From Chiridota heheva (Eukaryota > Echinodermata > Holothuroidea > Apodida > Chiridotidae): DNA of 64,000 nt. The notes under the pieces were generated by a model. The model was not told the origin of the DNA and searched no databases. It was given only the letters and a program-made list of their open reading frames with translations. Both the position numbers and the translations under genes were made by a program. The stretch lies in the NCBI GenBank assembly GCA_020152595.1, contig JAIGNY010001807.1, positions 477,001 to 541,000 on the forward strand, in the 5' to 3' direction. This document shows, piece by piece, positions 12,884-26,785 of the stretch. The stretch's first letter is position 1; the number at the start of each line of letters is the position of its first letter.

Positions 12884-13424
12884 TTGGTTCATACAAAAAA
12901 ATAAAAATAAGTGTTTGCAAGTCTTTATAGCAACTTAATACCAGTATTTTAGTAATACAGATATGATTTTGGCAGTAGGGTATATCGGTATAGGTAAGTT
13001 GCCAATAAACCACCCAACCCTATTGTCATAGCTGTCCACATTCAAAAGAAGGAATCTTCGTTAAACCAAATTCAATGTGTTGCCACTATTTACCTTTTAC
13101 AAGTTATATGACTTTAAGTGAGTTTAATGCTCATGAAAAAAATGTTTCCCCCAAAAACAGGTGAATATTGATAAAATATTATTAATATCAAAAAACATGT
13201 AGAAAGCAGTCTGTTGGTTGTAATCCTCTCTCTTTCATGTACAATGTAAAGACCAAAAATTAGTTTCAAGTTAGGAGAGTGGAATCAAGATATCATGACT
13301 AAAATTATGATTTAAAATTATTTGTTCATGTGCTTTTCATTTTTGAAGAGTCTTCCTTAGAGAAATTTTAGCTTCCAGCACACTTGTGACTAGCAAACAA
13401 TTGTTAGCTTGCGTAAGTGTGCTG
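12884..13424. other. Non-coding sequence
   Basis: AT-rich flank between the MITE-like element and the GCATGC array. Nothing recognised. Confidence 0.5.
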
Positions 13425-14231
13425 CAAGCATGCTGCAAGCTTGCGCAAGCATGCTGCCTCGCAAGCATGCTGCCTCGCAAGCATGCTGCCTCGCAAGCAT
13501 GCTGCCTCGCAAGCATGCTGCCTCGCAAGCATGCTGCCTCGCAAGCATGCTGCCTCGCAAGCATGCTGCCTCGCAAGCATGCTGCCTCGCAAGCATGCTG
13601 CCGCCGTAACTGCGCCAAGCATGCTGCCTCGCATGCAAGCATGCTGCCCCGCAAGCATGCTGCAGGCCTCGCGCCGCATGCGTGCCAGCATGCTGCCTGC
13701 ATGCTGCCTCGCAAGCATGCTGCCCGCAAGCATGCGCGCCAGGCGCTGATGCGCATGGCAACGCATGCATGCTGCCAAGCGCAAGCATGCATGCGCCTCG
13801 CAAGCATGCATGCTCCCCGCATGAGCATGCAAGCATGTTGCTCGCAAGGCGTAGCGCGCGCAAGCATGCCGCAACGCATGCCGCGCAAGCATGCGCCCGC
13901 GCAAGCATGCTGCCTCGCAAGCATGCCTGGCCCTCGCAAGCATGCTGCCCTAGCATGCCCCTGCTGCCTCGCAAGCATGCTGCCCATGCGCAAGCATGCT
14001 GCGCATGCGCCTCGCAAGCATGTTGCCCAGCATGCTGCCCGCAAGCATGCTGCCCTGCCCGCAAGCATGCTGCCCGCAAGCATGCTGCCCGCAAGCATGC
14101 TGCAGCATGCTGCCTGCAAGCATGCTGCAATTTGGCTGCAAGCATGCTGCAATTTGGCTGCAAGCATGCTGCAATTTGGCTGCAAGCATGCTGCAATTTG
14201 GCTGCAAGCATGCTGCAATTTGGCTGCAAGC
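13425..14231. repeat. GCATGC-rich satellite (16-bp and 22-bp units)
   Basis: It starts with a clean run of the 16-bp unit CCTCGCAAGCATGCTG (about nine copies at 13455-13600). A scrambled middle (13600-14100) follows, in which the core GCAAGCATGCTGC recurs at irregular spacing. It ends in five 22-bp units, CAAGCATGCTGCAATTTGGC plus TG. The core AGCATGCT is a perfect palindrome. Stop codons are missing in nearly all frames on both strands, giving overlapping frames of up to 325 codons. These are artefacts of composition and not genes. The region is far more GC-rich than its surroundings. Confidence 0.95.
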
Positions 14232-14309
14232 TGATACTTTGTATGGGCACTAAAAGCTGCCACAACGATATTTTGGCTGAAATTAATTCCCCAAATTCTT
14301 TGACATCAT

Positions 14310-16267
<1,958 letters not shown>

Positions 16268-16309
16268 CAAAATGGCAATATTATCGCTGCATGGTAGAGT
16301 AAGGGTTAA
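16268..16309. mobile_element. Right end of a TTAA-flanked MITE (partial)
   Basis: CATGGTAGAGTAAGGG followed by TTAA matches the right end of the element at 27613-27722. The preceding AAAATGGCAATATTATCG corresponds to its inner part. The left half is absent or too decayed to see, so this is a solo end. Confidence 0.75.
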
Positions 16310-16814
16310 ACAGGGATCTTTCTTTGGAGATTGTTTGGTGCAATTCATTTGTAGGGTTCATCTGACAGGGTTCAACCATACAACCTTTTGTACAGAAATA
16401 TATTGTCAAGTTTTGGCACTTTCAGTTCAGGGGTTATACATAATATTTGATAATTATGCAATTTTCAATTCATTTTATTCTCTCAATTTAAGGGACCTGT
16501 GCGCACAGGAAGCTCCAATTCAAGCAGACCGCTGTCAGTCTTTTCAGCGGGGTATATTCAGGTATTCAAGTTTGCAGTATTGCCAAACATTCAAGCTTCA
16601 CAGTTTTATGAGCATTAAATTCCTTGCTTCAAATTCCTGCTTTTAGGGACTTGAGCAATAAAAACATTTATTTGAAAAGTTTTTATCACTAAATGCTTTC
16701 TTGCCGCTTTAATCACAATTGTTTTTAAATGTTTTAATTCACAGCAAAATCAGAAAAGTTAACAAATTTTCATATCATTAACTTAATTGACCTTTTTTAG
16801 TATACTTTGAAATT
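16310..16814. other. Non-coding sequence
   Basis: A 139-codon frame that starts at 16227 overlaps the MITE end and continues to 16646. It has no recognisable domain and begins inside repeat DNA, so I do not call it a gene. Confidence 0.45.
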
Positions 16815-16879
16815 TTGTACTTTGTCCTTTGTGCACTTTGACCCTTGTGTGCTTTGACCTATGTGTACTTTGACCTCTG
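16815..16879. repeat. Short tandem repeat, about 18 bp, four copies
   Basis: Four imperfect copies of a GTGTACTTTGACCTTT-like unit (variants GTGCACTTTGACC, GTGTGCTTTGACC, GTGTACTTTGACC). Confidence 0.8.
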
Positions 16880-19418
16880 GGTATTTGAGAATAATTTTTG
16901 TTCAGTTCTCACATTTGGATTGTCTTTATTCTTGATTGTTCTTGTTTTAAGTTTTATCAGCCCATTTACTCCGAAGATTAAAAAAAAATGTATGTACATG
17001 TGCACTGTCAATCTGATGTGTGAAATTTGTATGCATGGCTGATAAATGTTTTATTTTAGCAGGGGAACTTACCAAAAAATTGGACAGGCCTTTTATGATT
17101 TATCCAAATGATCATTAGCCATCATAATATTAAGTTATTTACTCATCATTTTAACATTCTTGTTTATTTTCAATAGAGAATTCTTGTTTTGGTACTATTT
17201 TTCACACCATTTTTTCAGGGATGTGTTTAATTTTATAAGGCAATTAAATTATAACATGGAGGATTGGAGGATTGAAGATTTGAGGCAAAAGCAAGTATAT
17301 CAGCCATATCAATAAATTGACACCTAGAAGCAGAATTGGTTATATTCCTCCATTCTGTATTCAGGAGCACTATTTAATGTGAGCAGGCTGTAACAGGCAA
17401 TTCACCTATACAAACAGCTTCTATTTTCAAAATGGATTTCTATCATATAGCATGTTAGCTATTCTGGTACAGAGTTTATTAAGTACCAAAAAATAATATA
17501 ATGATAAATCTGAAGGCTTTATTCCAGTTATATAGCCACATCCAAATGCAGCATTGGTGGCTAGATTGTTGTGCAATCTATTGAAAATAGCAGCAACAAT
17601 AAACAATCAAACTTAAAGTTAGAAATTTAATCTTAGAGGTGTTTCAATTTTCAGGCCCAAAAATCATCAAAGGAAGTATGCAAATTTGTCATACAAATAG
17701 CCCTCAATTTTTTAATGAAAATCTATTATTTTCTTATCCATAGGAAGGTTTAATGTCCTGAAAGTATCCAGTGCTGGACATAAAATAAAAACGGCCATGG
17801 CCTTTGATAACCAGTTGTAAACTCACTGGTTGCAGACCCACCCATAATGCAGACCCCTACCTTGATTTAAAAAGGGGCATGGTGCTAGACTTACTGAGGG
17901 GAACATAAAAAGGGCTAGGGTGCTAGACTTGTTGATGGGCTCATTAATGCCAGCACAAAGCGCTGCGTTCTTTTGGCATGGAGTCTATGGGTCCTGTTAA
18001 GTCTCAATCCCTGGTGAAGAAGCTCTGGGATATTAGCTATAATCATACATCTCAGAATGAAGCTATTCTGACTGATAAGGACCAGTCATTAGCCAAACAG
18101 GACAATTGCTTACTATGCTATCATTCTGTGTTCTGTATCCATGTAAGGTAATTTTATTTATGAGGCTCATTAAGATTATTTAAGTAAAAAAAAAAAAAAA
18201 ATTATATTACATTTTTTCATGAGGGGCAGGGCGGACCCCAGGGGAAGGGTGGGCCCACAGAGGGGCAGGGCAAACCAGCAAAGCCAGGGGTCTGGGGATG
18301 TATGTACAGTAGCTTCACTCCCCTCTCCCTATGTTTGTAACCCATATGCTTTGATAATGCCCTCCCTTCCGCCTCAGTGTGTACATACTTTATGAGCAGC
18401 CACTGTGTCACTATAACCAGGGAGTTGTGCTAGAACCTTATAATGTTCATTTCACATATTTCATGACATTTGTCGCATTGCTTTAATGCAGGTTTTAGTC
18501 ATGACCCGCCACCTGTAATTCTTACCTTTAACATTTTTCCTGTGTTAATTTGCCTTGCCTTCCATTTTCATAATTTTTGCATAATTTAAAAGCAGTCCTA
18601 GCAAAAACATTTCAGAAATGTTGCCTAAAAACTTGAAAGAACAGTACCAATGCCATCTGTATTGTTGAATTAGAATTCATACATTATGTTAAACACACTG
18701 TCATTTTGTAGAAAGCTAATCAACTTTCTCTTATTCAGTGCTGTTGGAGTGTTGGCGCCATTCACTATAAATCATAAATATTGCTTTACCAGATACGGTT
18801 ACAACACTTAGAAATTCCGGCATTTTAGAGTGGATCCAATTTAGATTTCTTTTGATGATATTTGATTGATTGAACTAAATATTATATAAGGGCCACAATA
18901 TCCTTGCTGTCAAAACTCAAAACAATTTAATGTCTGGTGGCAAGCAACAAGTAAGTGTACAGTTTAGGGGACATGGGGCAAGTTCCTATTCCTAATGCTG
19001 AAAACTATTGGAAATTTGGTAAAATAATGGTTTAATATATTAAAAAAATTGTCCCCTTTTAATTGTGCGATGAATAGTACATTAAGTTGCGAAAGAGGGA
19101 AGCATATAAAGATGTATTTACTACATTAATATTATTTCTGTCACAAATTTTTGTCGGAAGATTTTTGACACCTTTATTAACAACCGTGGGAAATGGCAAT
19201 TTTTAGGCCTGTATGCCTATGAACAATATCCTGTTCGTTTCTTCTTGGAAACGAGTGTTTGTTATTTTTAAGACTTAAACTTGTATATTTTGTGTTTTCT
19301 TTATTTTGACTTTTAATCACTTCTCTAAAACTTTATGCTAAATGCTTAAAGCTCATGTAATGTTGTTTCATATTTCTAATAGAAATGAAAAGCTTTTGCT
19401 ACACGATTAGGACGATGG
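16880..19418. other. Non-coding sequence
   Basis: No gene supported in about 2.5 kb. A local duplication is visible at 17870-17935, where GGGCATGGTGCTAGACTT and GGGCTAGGGTGCTAGACTT occur 50 bases apart. A GGGGCAGGG-rich patch occurs at 18222-18300. Confidence 0.45.
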
Positions 19419-19718
19419 TAGGGGTGTAGTCAAGGGGGGTCGAGAGTCTTGTATGACCCCCCCCTCCCCCCCCCAAAAAAAGTTCTAAAAGTTGGTAGTA
19501 ACATTAATACATGTCAACTTAATATGGTACTTTTTGATAATGTTAATATCGAGAAAAATGCTGAGGACACTTTTTGGGGGCTTTTTGACTCAGCTGGGAT
19601 ATACTATCGCCAACAGAAGCTGAAAAAAGTTGAATTGGAAAAAGAAGGGAAAAAAGGGGGGAAATAATTATCTTGAAAATCTGCCAACCCTCACAAACAA
19701 AATGTTGGCTACACCCTT
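19419..19718. mobile_element. Small non-autonomous DNA transposon relic
   Basis: The left end GGGGTGTAGTCAAGG is the approximate reverse complement of the right end TTGGCTACACCCTTGG. The word GATGG lies just outside both ends, a possible 5-bp target duplication. The interior has a G7/C-run patch and no transposase. GGGTGTAGC ends with flanking C-runs are common in hAT-type MITEs, but the class is not proven here. Confidence 0.55.
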
Positions 19719-19840
19719 GGATGGCCAATTGTATATTTGTCCTTTGAGAAAAAGAAGCTTCTTTTAATATCAATGTCCAATACACTGTTTTACATTTTAA
19801 TTATCACTGTTTAATAATGAGATAAAGATAAATATCTCAA

Positions 19841-20000
19841 GTGCTCATTCTCATCCAAATTTCTTGTCATGAATTCATTTTACATAAATTACATTTTACA
19901 TGAATTACATTTTACGTAAATTACATTTTACATAAATAAAGTTTTTATCAAAAGAATATACAAGTAAAGAAGTGCCCATTCTCATCCAAAGTTCTTTTCA
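19841..20000. repeat. Nested duplication: 130-bp flanks with a 16-bp array
   Basis: CATTCTCATCCAAATTTCTT (19846) and CATTCTCATCCAAAGTTCTT (19977) mark a duplicated segment. Between them are four copies of the 16-bp unit ATTTTACATAAATTAC (19876-19939). Confidence 0.8.
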
Positions 20001-20174
20001 CAAAAAAATTTGTTTGAATTCACACAGGTTAAATTTGTTCATGCGAATTAGATGGTCTGCACTGTTCTCGTATTAATGAAAGCTAAATCTGCTGTCAGCC
20101 TGTATATTAATTCATTTAGGCACTGCGTGTAGGAAGATTACACAGCAACAATTAAGATGAGGTAATTGCAAATG

Positions 20175-20638
20175 GACCTATAATCATGGCCAAAAGTGTT
20201 GGAACAAAAAAGTCAATCAAAGAAACAAATGGTTCAGAAAGTGTTCAAACATTTTATTCCATTGGGAAGATATTCAACATTTGTATAAAAATGACTGAAT
20301 GCAGACTAATTGTGACATCACAACTTTACATTCCTTAGAAGGTAAAAATCATGTATCTATTTACAAAAAAAGTTTTGTGACTTACATTCATTGGAGATGT
20401 CAGGAGAATACTAAAAGAGAATTACCAACTACTGAAGATATTTGTAAGAAAGTGAGGGTGTTTCTTTATTGTTCTACTCCAGCTAACAAGTCATTTACAT
20501 ACAAACTTATCACAACTTGAAAATTCATTATTCCGGGAATGAAAAAAGATGTCAGATTTTTCACAGCCATGTTTAATTGTATTGGTGCCCTTTATCATAC
20601 AAGATAGACAGCATAGACATGGCCAATGAACTAATCCT
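20175..20638. mobile_element. Old copy of the TTAAAGGA palindromic element
   Basis: The left part (GAAACAAATGG, AGAAAGTGTTCAAACATTTT, AAATGACTGAATGCAGACTA) follows the order of the intact copy at 59268-59813. The right end (CCTTTATCATACAAGATAGA ... GGCCAATGAACTAATCC) matches in reverse. The tips are decayed, so boundaries are approximate. A younger copy begins 157 bp downstream. Confidence 0.65.
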
Positions 20639-20794
20639 GTTACACCTGAGTATAATTGTGAGGCTTGGATGCACAGAAGGAATGAGCTGCCTCGCCGCAA
20701 ATGGTCAAGAGGCAAAAATTTGAGGATGAAGAGATGGCAGCATTACACTTTTGTAGAATAGGGATGTTACTCTTTCCTGAAAGGAATAATACAT

Positions 20795-21369
20795 ATTAAA
20801 GGATTAGTTGAGTGATCAGGTAAGTTTATCTTATACGAAAGAGGATGTTAAAAGAAACAAAATTGTGAAGAAAGCATTCAAAAATCTCATTCTGTTAAGG
20901 AGATATTTAAGTTTAAAATTCTATCTTATCTGTGTAAAAATTACTTGTGTAATTTTACCAAATAAAAAAGTCTACTATTGTCTACTAAGTCTACTATAAA
21001 AAGTCTACTATTGAGGTCAGCACCCTTATCCTCACATTCTTAACAATTGTTAATGTATTTTAAAGAAAATCTATTTAACTTTTTTACTATTTGAATTATT
21101 TTTCCTCAAACTCTCTTCAGGTGGTAAATTATAATTATCCTTACTAGATTCTGTTTTACTACTTTCCTTACACATTCAATGGCTTTTAAGCCACAAAAAC
21201 ACAAGACTAAATATAATAAACTAACATAAAGTTTTTGAGGAATCTGAAGCATTGACGTCACAACTAGTCTGATTTCAGTCGTTTCTAATGCTTTCTTCAC
21301 CAATTTGTTTCTTTTGAAGTCCTCTTTCACATAAGATGGACATGCTTGACCACTGAACTAATCCTTTAA
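20795..21369. mobile_element. TTAAAGGA palindromic element, full-length copy
   Basis: It begins TTAAAGGATTAGTTGAGTG and ends CACTGAACTAATCCTTTAA, a nearly perfect inverted pair. The arms continue inward for well over 100 bp, with GAAACAAAATTG/AAGAAAGC on the left and the same words in reverse at 21285-21320. Both frames inside (20808-20999 and 21106-21330) are by-products of the arms and share the residue pattern KRNKxVKKA. There is no transposase. Confidence 0.85.
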
Positions 21370-21662
21370 TTATTCCAAAAGCAAATTATTTCGCAGCTGC
21401 TTTGATTTGTAGATCTATCTATTGAGGGGTAAGAAAGGCTTTTCATAAAATGATTGCTGAAAATGTTGTACTCTATGTTGTATTTTTCACTTTCATAAAA
21501 TTTGATCTTAAATTGTGAACGAATGTAGAGAACTTTATGTCTAAGATGTTAGAGGTAGTGAAGTACTTTACATACTCACTGTCTCTGACGTTAAACCCAA
21601 AATTTGAAATTCAAGTTTTTTTTGTGTGTAGTACTGCATCTATTACCATGACTGTCCCACCG

Positions 21663-21819
21663 GCACCATGCTGCATATATTTTTGAGTTGCCACACTTAT
21701 CACATTTTGATTAACCTTTACTCTACCAGCACTTTTCGAAAACGTGCTCGGGAGGCAGGGTCAAAGATAGGGCACCCACAAGGAATATAATACCACCACG
21801 TGGTTAGAGTAAGGGTTAA
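21663..21819. mobile_element. piggyBac-like MITE (TTAA ends) with shared left flank
   Basis: The MITE itself is 21711-21819. It begins TTAA then CCTTTACTCTACCAGCA and ends TTAGAGTAAGGG then TTAA. The preceding 48 bases (ACCATGCTGCATATATTTTT and on) also precede the copy at 27841, so that flank is part of a longer repeat. TTAA targets with CCC/GGG tips are typical of piggyBac-type elements. Confidence 0.75.
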
Positions 21820-22765
21820 CTGTGATTCATTAATTGCGATGATAAATTATTTGCTCAGAATGGCTAATATATTAGCAATATGAAGAAAATATCCTATAGT
21901 TAAAATCATGTCTTGTTGCAAGGATGTAAAATTTATTCGATTTTATACAAAAGTATTTTGCTGTTGGTATGTCTCTAATGATTCTTTTTCACTTAAAAGC
22001 AAACATTGTTAATAAAATTTGTATCGTATTGCTGTTGAGGCTTAAGTATTTTACGCTTACTTGAAAGACAGTTTTCACATATTCAAATGATATTAAAGCT
22101 CCCATATGCAAAGGGGCAACTAGAATCCTGGGGGCCCGTAGGGATTTTGGCCTGTGCAGCGATGTTGGAACCACAGCGGCAAGGGGGGAGGGAGGGGGGG
22201 GGGCTGCCCCTGGCCCTAGAGTAAGGGGGAAGAAGGTGCCCTTTTGAAATTGTGCAGACAGGGGTAGGAGGTGCCCTTGAAAGTTGAGGGCGGACCCTTT
22301 TGAAACTTATTTGAAATTATCCTAGGTCATTCTTGAAGCTTGAAACAAAACAGAAATCCACTCACAAATACTACATGATACATATTAACACATTGTCACA
22401 TACATTTGGTATTTATTTGACACAATTAAAGCATGTCATTTTAACAGGGGCACCGACACTAAAAGTGGGGAAAGTCAGAAGTGCGTGTGTGTGTGTGGGG
22501 GAAAGGGGGAACAACACAAAATCTCACTAAGAATAAGATACATCACATCACCATACAAAAGTACCCATTTGGACAAAAAGTGAGGATGGGGAAGTGCCCC
22601 CTTGCTTCCCAAATCCTGCCTATGCACAAACCATAGGTGTAGGAAGCAGGGGCATGTTTCCCTCACAATTTCGAAAACTGACAAGAGTGCCCCTTTTTGG
22701 TGAGCATGCGGAGCATAATGTAAAACTATGTAATAGCGATTTCGTCGTCCGGCCGTCCACATTTT
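21820..22765. other. Non-coding sequence with G-rich patches
   Basis: The G-runs at 22181-22240 and the words GGGGGCCCGTAGGG and CCTGCCTATGCAC resemble decayed ends of hAT-type MITEs, but I could not pair two ends. No gene is supported. Confidence 0.4.
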
Positions 22766-22921
22766 TTCCTCAGATTTCCTCAGAAATGTTAAAGGTTTTT
22801 GAGAATTCTTCAGAAAATGTAAAAGTTTTTTCAGAGTTCTTCAGAAATAAGTTATAAGTTTCTTCAGATATCCTTATAGAAGATTAGAATGTCCTTACAA
22901 AATGTTAAAGTTTTTCAGAGA
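22766..22921. repeat. Degenerate tandem repeat, about 30 bp
   Basis: Alternating CTTCAGAAATGTTAAAG and TTTTTGAGAATTCTTCAG-like segments recur about five times with drift. Confidence 0.75.
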
Positions 22922-23048
22922 CACTTAAGACAAGATTAAAGACTAGTTTCCTTAAAAAGTCTACAAAACATTTGATATTTTTTAGAAGATAATTGTAAAA
23001 TGATACAATTTTCCAATATTCTTCAGAGATCACCAAGCGTCTCTCTCG

Positions 23049-24346
23049 TAGGCTTGGGCGGTTTACTGGTTCTCACATAAGTACCGGTACTCAAGAATAC
23101 CGGAAGTATAAATATTTGTTACTACTACCGATACTGACGAAAAGTACCTTTGGCAACTTTAAATCATAAATACTAATAACCCAAATCATGCTTTGAATAC
23201 CTAAGTCATGTAAATCACATTATTACTTATTTACCTCGCAAGAGGCTTGTATTTAATCCATTTATCAAAACACCACTGATAAAAACCCTCCGTAATTATT
23301 CCCAAAGCTGCTAACAATCTCACACACATATAATCAAACTATTACCAGTATTCCATATACGTTGAAAGAAATTGGGATTCCCCACCTGCTGCTAGCGCAG
23401 ACCGTACCTGGGCCTACGCAAATTACATACTGCGCAAGTCAGTCCATTATTTTGCAATCTGGCAACACGTCACAAAAAAAGTGTTTCTCAATGAAACTAT
23501 TTCAGTCTTGCCTGCCTGATTTTATACAAGGCCCAGCTAACACACTGCTCTCATTATATGACTGGTACATACAGTGTACATCACAATAATCATGTAACGT
23601 TGTGTTGTACATTGCATTATAAAGGCTTTGCAACCATTCATGTGCACATGTTCAGAGTTTGCAAAATTTGCGATGTTTTTTTATCTCAAAAATTTTGTAA
23701 ACGTAATCTTGCGGTTTTACACAGCCCTTGCAGCCATTTTGCCGTAACAAAATTAGGATGGAACTCCATTTTTACCAATCACTATTGACGAGGTATTTTA
23801 AAAGTATTTTGGGAGGTATTTCATGCCGTGTAAATCATTGTGCCTAGGGCATGAGTGTATGTAGCCTACATCATGAATTCAAAGTTAATTCATGAATGAC
23901 CAAGTGATAACTATCTTCATGTGTGCTTGCCAAATGCTGAAAAATACTTGAAATGTTAGAATAAGTTGTTTTTAGTGTAAATTATTAAAAAAAGAAGACA
24001 AAAAACATGATTTTTGTGACATTTATTTATTTAATTCGAAAGACAACAGTTTGTATCAATCCAAATAGAGGAGGCATTTATAAATATTTCCCTCCCCGAT
24101 ACAACCCGCCGTTACTCTATGAACATGCTCACGATTATGTATAATGCTATTAGTGTATTGATTAGTATGGCATACATGGGTCTATAATGTCACATGTTAG
24201 TGTGATACTATGGCGAATATACCAAGCACACACTACTACTTTTTTTACCTTTTTACTAATGTAAGAAGAACCAGTACTATAAATAGTACTGGTACTGTCT
24301 TAACGAAAGTACCAATACCAATTTTTTGTGGTACCGCCAAAGCCTA
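23049..24346. mobile_element. hAT-like non-autonomous transposon, 1.3 kb
   Basis: The left end TAGGCTTGGGCGGT and right end ACCGCCAAAGCCTA are inverted repeats. Inside both ends are clusters of AGTACCGGTACT- and GTACTGGTACT-type words that are themselves palindromic. The outer 8-mers CTCTCTCG (23041-23048) and CTCTCTGC (24347-24354) agree at six of eight bases, as expected for an aged hAT target duplication. Frames of 75-76 codons in the interior (23362-23788) have no recognisable transposase residues, so I treat the element as non-autonomous. Confidence 0.8.
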
Positions 24347-24409
24347 CTCTCTGCCTACTCTCTCGTAGCACTGGAGATTTAGAATTCTTAAAATTCTTTA
24401 GAATATTTG

Positions 24410-24795
24410 GGCATCAATGGTTGTATCAGGCATGATTATCAAAGTCCGCCTTTATTATTGCGGTTATTTGCATAAAGTTGTTATAGTATATGAACTGACC
24501 AGACTTTTTAATTTAGTATGCTCAATCAGGGAGTGCATGTGACAGGATGTGACTACATAGGGAGGGATGTCATGTGGGACATGGATGGGGGCCATGTGGG
24601 ACATGGATGGGGGCCATGCGGGACATACGATATAATATATACCATGTGGTATGCACCAAGGGCTCTATCAGGCATAATTATTTGACTCCACCTTTTTTTC
24701 TTATTCAATAGTTCATTTGCATATAAGTTATTATATGAACTGACACTTTCATACATAGTATGCTCAATTATGGACTGTGATAGCTAGAATGAGAC
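24410..24795. repeat. Duplicated 24-bp array segment with its flank
   Basis: The non-satellite segment from TGTATCAGGCATGATTAT (24421) to TAGTATGCTCAATCAGGG (24515-24532) recurs as CTATCAGGCATAATTATTTG (24663) to TAGTATGCTCAATTATGG (about 24757). Three 24-bp-type satellite units lie between the two copies. The array therefore grew partly by duplication of a segment of about 240 bp that included its flank. Confidence 0.8.
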
Positions 24796-25600
24796 TTCTT
24801 ATGGATCCTATGGGATGTCATGTGAGACATAGGGTGGGATGCCATGTGGGACATGGGGTGGGATGCCATGTGGGACATGGGGTTGGATGCCATATGGAAC
24901 AGGGTGGAATGCCATGTAGGTTATATGGTAGAATGCCGTGCAGGACATAGGGTGGAATGCCATGTGATGGGATGTCATGTGGGACATGGGATGTCATGTG
25001 GGACATGGGGTGGGATAGCATGTGGGACATGGGGTGGGATGCCATAAGTAACGCAGAGCGTGACAGGTTAGGATGCCATGTGTGACAGGAGGTTCTGTGG
25101 GACATAGGTAGGAGGCCATGGGGACATGGGATGTGATGCCATGTGGGACATAAAGTAAGATGTCATTGGGAGGGATACCATGTGGAAAAAATGATGGGAT
25201 CCATTGTGGGACATCAGGTGGGAAGCCACTGATGCGGGACATATGGTGGGATGCAATGGGGAACATAGGGAGAGATGCCATGTGGGACACAGGAAGGGAT
25301 GCCATGTGGGACATACGGAGGGATGTCATGTGGTACATATGCTTGTATTAATGTGAGACACATGTGGAATGGGATCCATGTGGGATGAGGTCCATGTGGG
25401 TCAGAGGATGGGATGCCATGTGGGACATATGGTGGAATGCCATGTGGGACAAAATATGGGATGGGATGTCATATGGGACATGGGGTAGGATGCCATGTGG
25501 GAGATATGGTGGAATATGTCATGTGGGACAAGGGATGGGATGGGATGTCATGTGGGACATGGGGTGGGATGCCATGTGGGACATGGGATACTATGTGGAA
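24556..25600. repeat. 24-bp minisatellite GGGATGCCATGTGGGACATG
   Basis: The unit GGGATGCCATGTGGGACATG plus GGGT repeats from 24808 to about 25600, with earlier units at 24556-24625. Units are irregular (18 to 40 bp) and freely mutated. Because 24 is a multiple of three, long frames stay open on both strands (for example 25364-25720 +, 24994-25338 -). They translate into GWDAMWDM-type or HGIPPYVPH-type repeats and are not supported as genes. Confidence 0.93.
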
Positions 25601-25984
25601 CTTAGTGTGACATGCCATTTTTATAATTGCCTGGATCATATGATTATTGTGCCAATTTGCATGGGCATGGGAACCATGATGGTATTTACCATTCTAGTTA
25701 TAATTGGCCAGGTCATATGATATGAGTATCAATTGCATGGGCATGGAACCATGACGGTATTTACATTCTAGTTTTAAATGAAAAGCGCCCCTCAATTACT
25801 GTCAAAAGAGCGCCCATGAACTTGATTTTCTGCTCCCTCCTCTGGCCCCAAGTTCCATCTGACACCTGGTGCTTTGGGTTCCATAACAAAGATATTGCAG
25901 TGTCATTGTTCAGGGCTAGATTGAAATTGATTTTGCCCAGGACCTACCACCCTTCCGGGCATTCTCAGCCTTTTGTCGCACCAC
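25601..25984. other. Non-coding sequence with a local duplication
   Basis: GGATCATATGATTATTGTGC and GGTCATATGATATGAGTATC, each followed by GCATGGGCATG and an ACCATGA-GGTATTTAC block, mark a duplication of about 65 bp at 25633-25770. Confidence 0.6.
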
Positions 25985-26287
25985 TGCGGATCAAACATGT
26001 ATTCATTTCCTAACAACCCCAGCCTACCCAATTTAAATCCCCACCAACAAAAACAGTCTTATACCCACCTCCAAAACATATATTGAGCTACTACATCATT
26101 GATGTTCTAGCATCACAATGATATTGGAGCTCCTGCTTGCATTTCCCCCAAAAAAATAAACATCAAACATGTATTTCTTTCCTCACAACCCCAGCCTACT
26201 CGAATTAACTACCCACCAACAAAAAACAAGCTTGTAATCAATCACCCCAAAATATATGTTGAGCTACTACATCATAGATGTTCTGCT
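25985..26287. repeat. Two-copy tandem duplication of about 172 bp
   Basis: ATCAAACATGTATT, ACAACCCCAGCCTAC, CCACCAACAAAAA and GAGCTACTACATCAT occur in the same order in 25989-26110 and 26161-26286, with about 80 percent identity by eye. Confidence 0.85.
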
Positions 26288-26699
26288 TGAATTACACAAA
26301 TAACATATTGTTAATAGATAGTAATAGTTAATGCTAATCAAAGTTTGAGTAATCTATGGGATTATTTTAAATTTGTCATTTAAAGAGGGAGGCTCGTCTC
26401 ATTAAAATATGGTAAAATTAGGGTGCGATATTTTGACGTCACTTCTGGTTATGGACGCAAGATCCGATCCACTGTCTGTTTGTACATCCAGACACTAGCA
26501 TGTACGTTGTGTGTGCCGAGTTACTTACACAGTGCATTCATTACTGTGACAAGAAACTTGTTTTTTTTTCAACCTGTTTGTCAGAAAGAAAAAGCGAAAG
26601 TGAAATATTAGTATTATAATATTACAATAATAGTCACCAGATGAAAATTACTGAGAAAAAAAAGAAGAGGATAAAAGTAAAAGTGCAATAAACATTCTA

Positions 26700-26785
26700 C
26701 TGGGGCTCGAACTCACGACTGTTGGTTTGAAGAAGAAAAAAAACTACTTCCGATCGCCGTAACCAACTGGGCTAACTCGGGTAAT
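26700..26785 (-). repeat. tRNA-derived SINE head or tRNA pseudogene
   Basis: On the minus strand TAGCCCAGTTGG matches the polymerase III box A consensus exactly, and GAGTTCGAGCC about 55 bases later matches box B closely. A poly-T stretch separates them. The acceptor-stem positions do not pair, so this is a tRNA-related repeat and not a working tRNA gene. Confidence 0.6.

Noticed and set aside
24818-25720. Frames of 95-118 codons on both strands
   Set aside because: A 24-bp unit is divisible by three and keeps any open frame open. No family likeness and no splice or start context.
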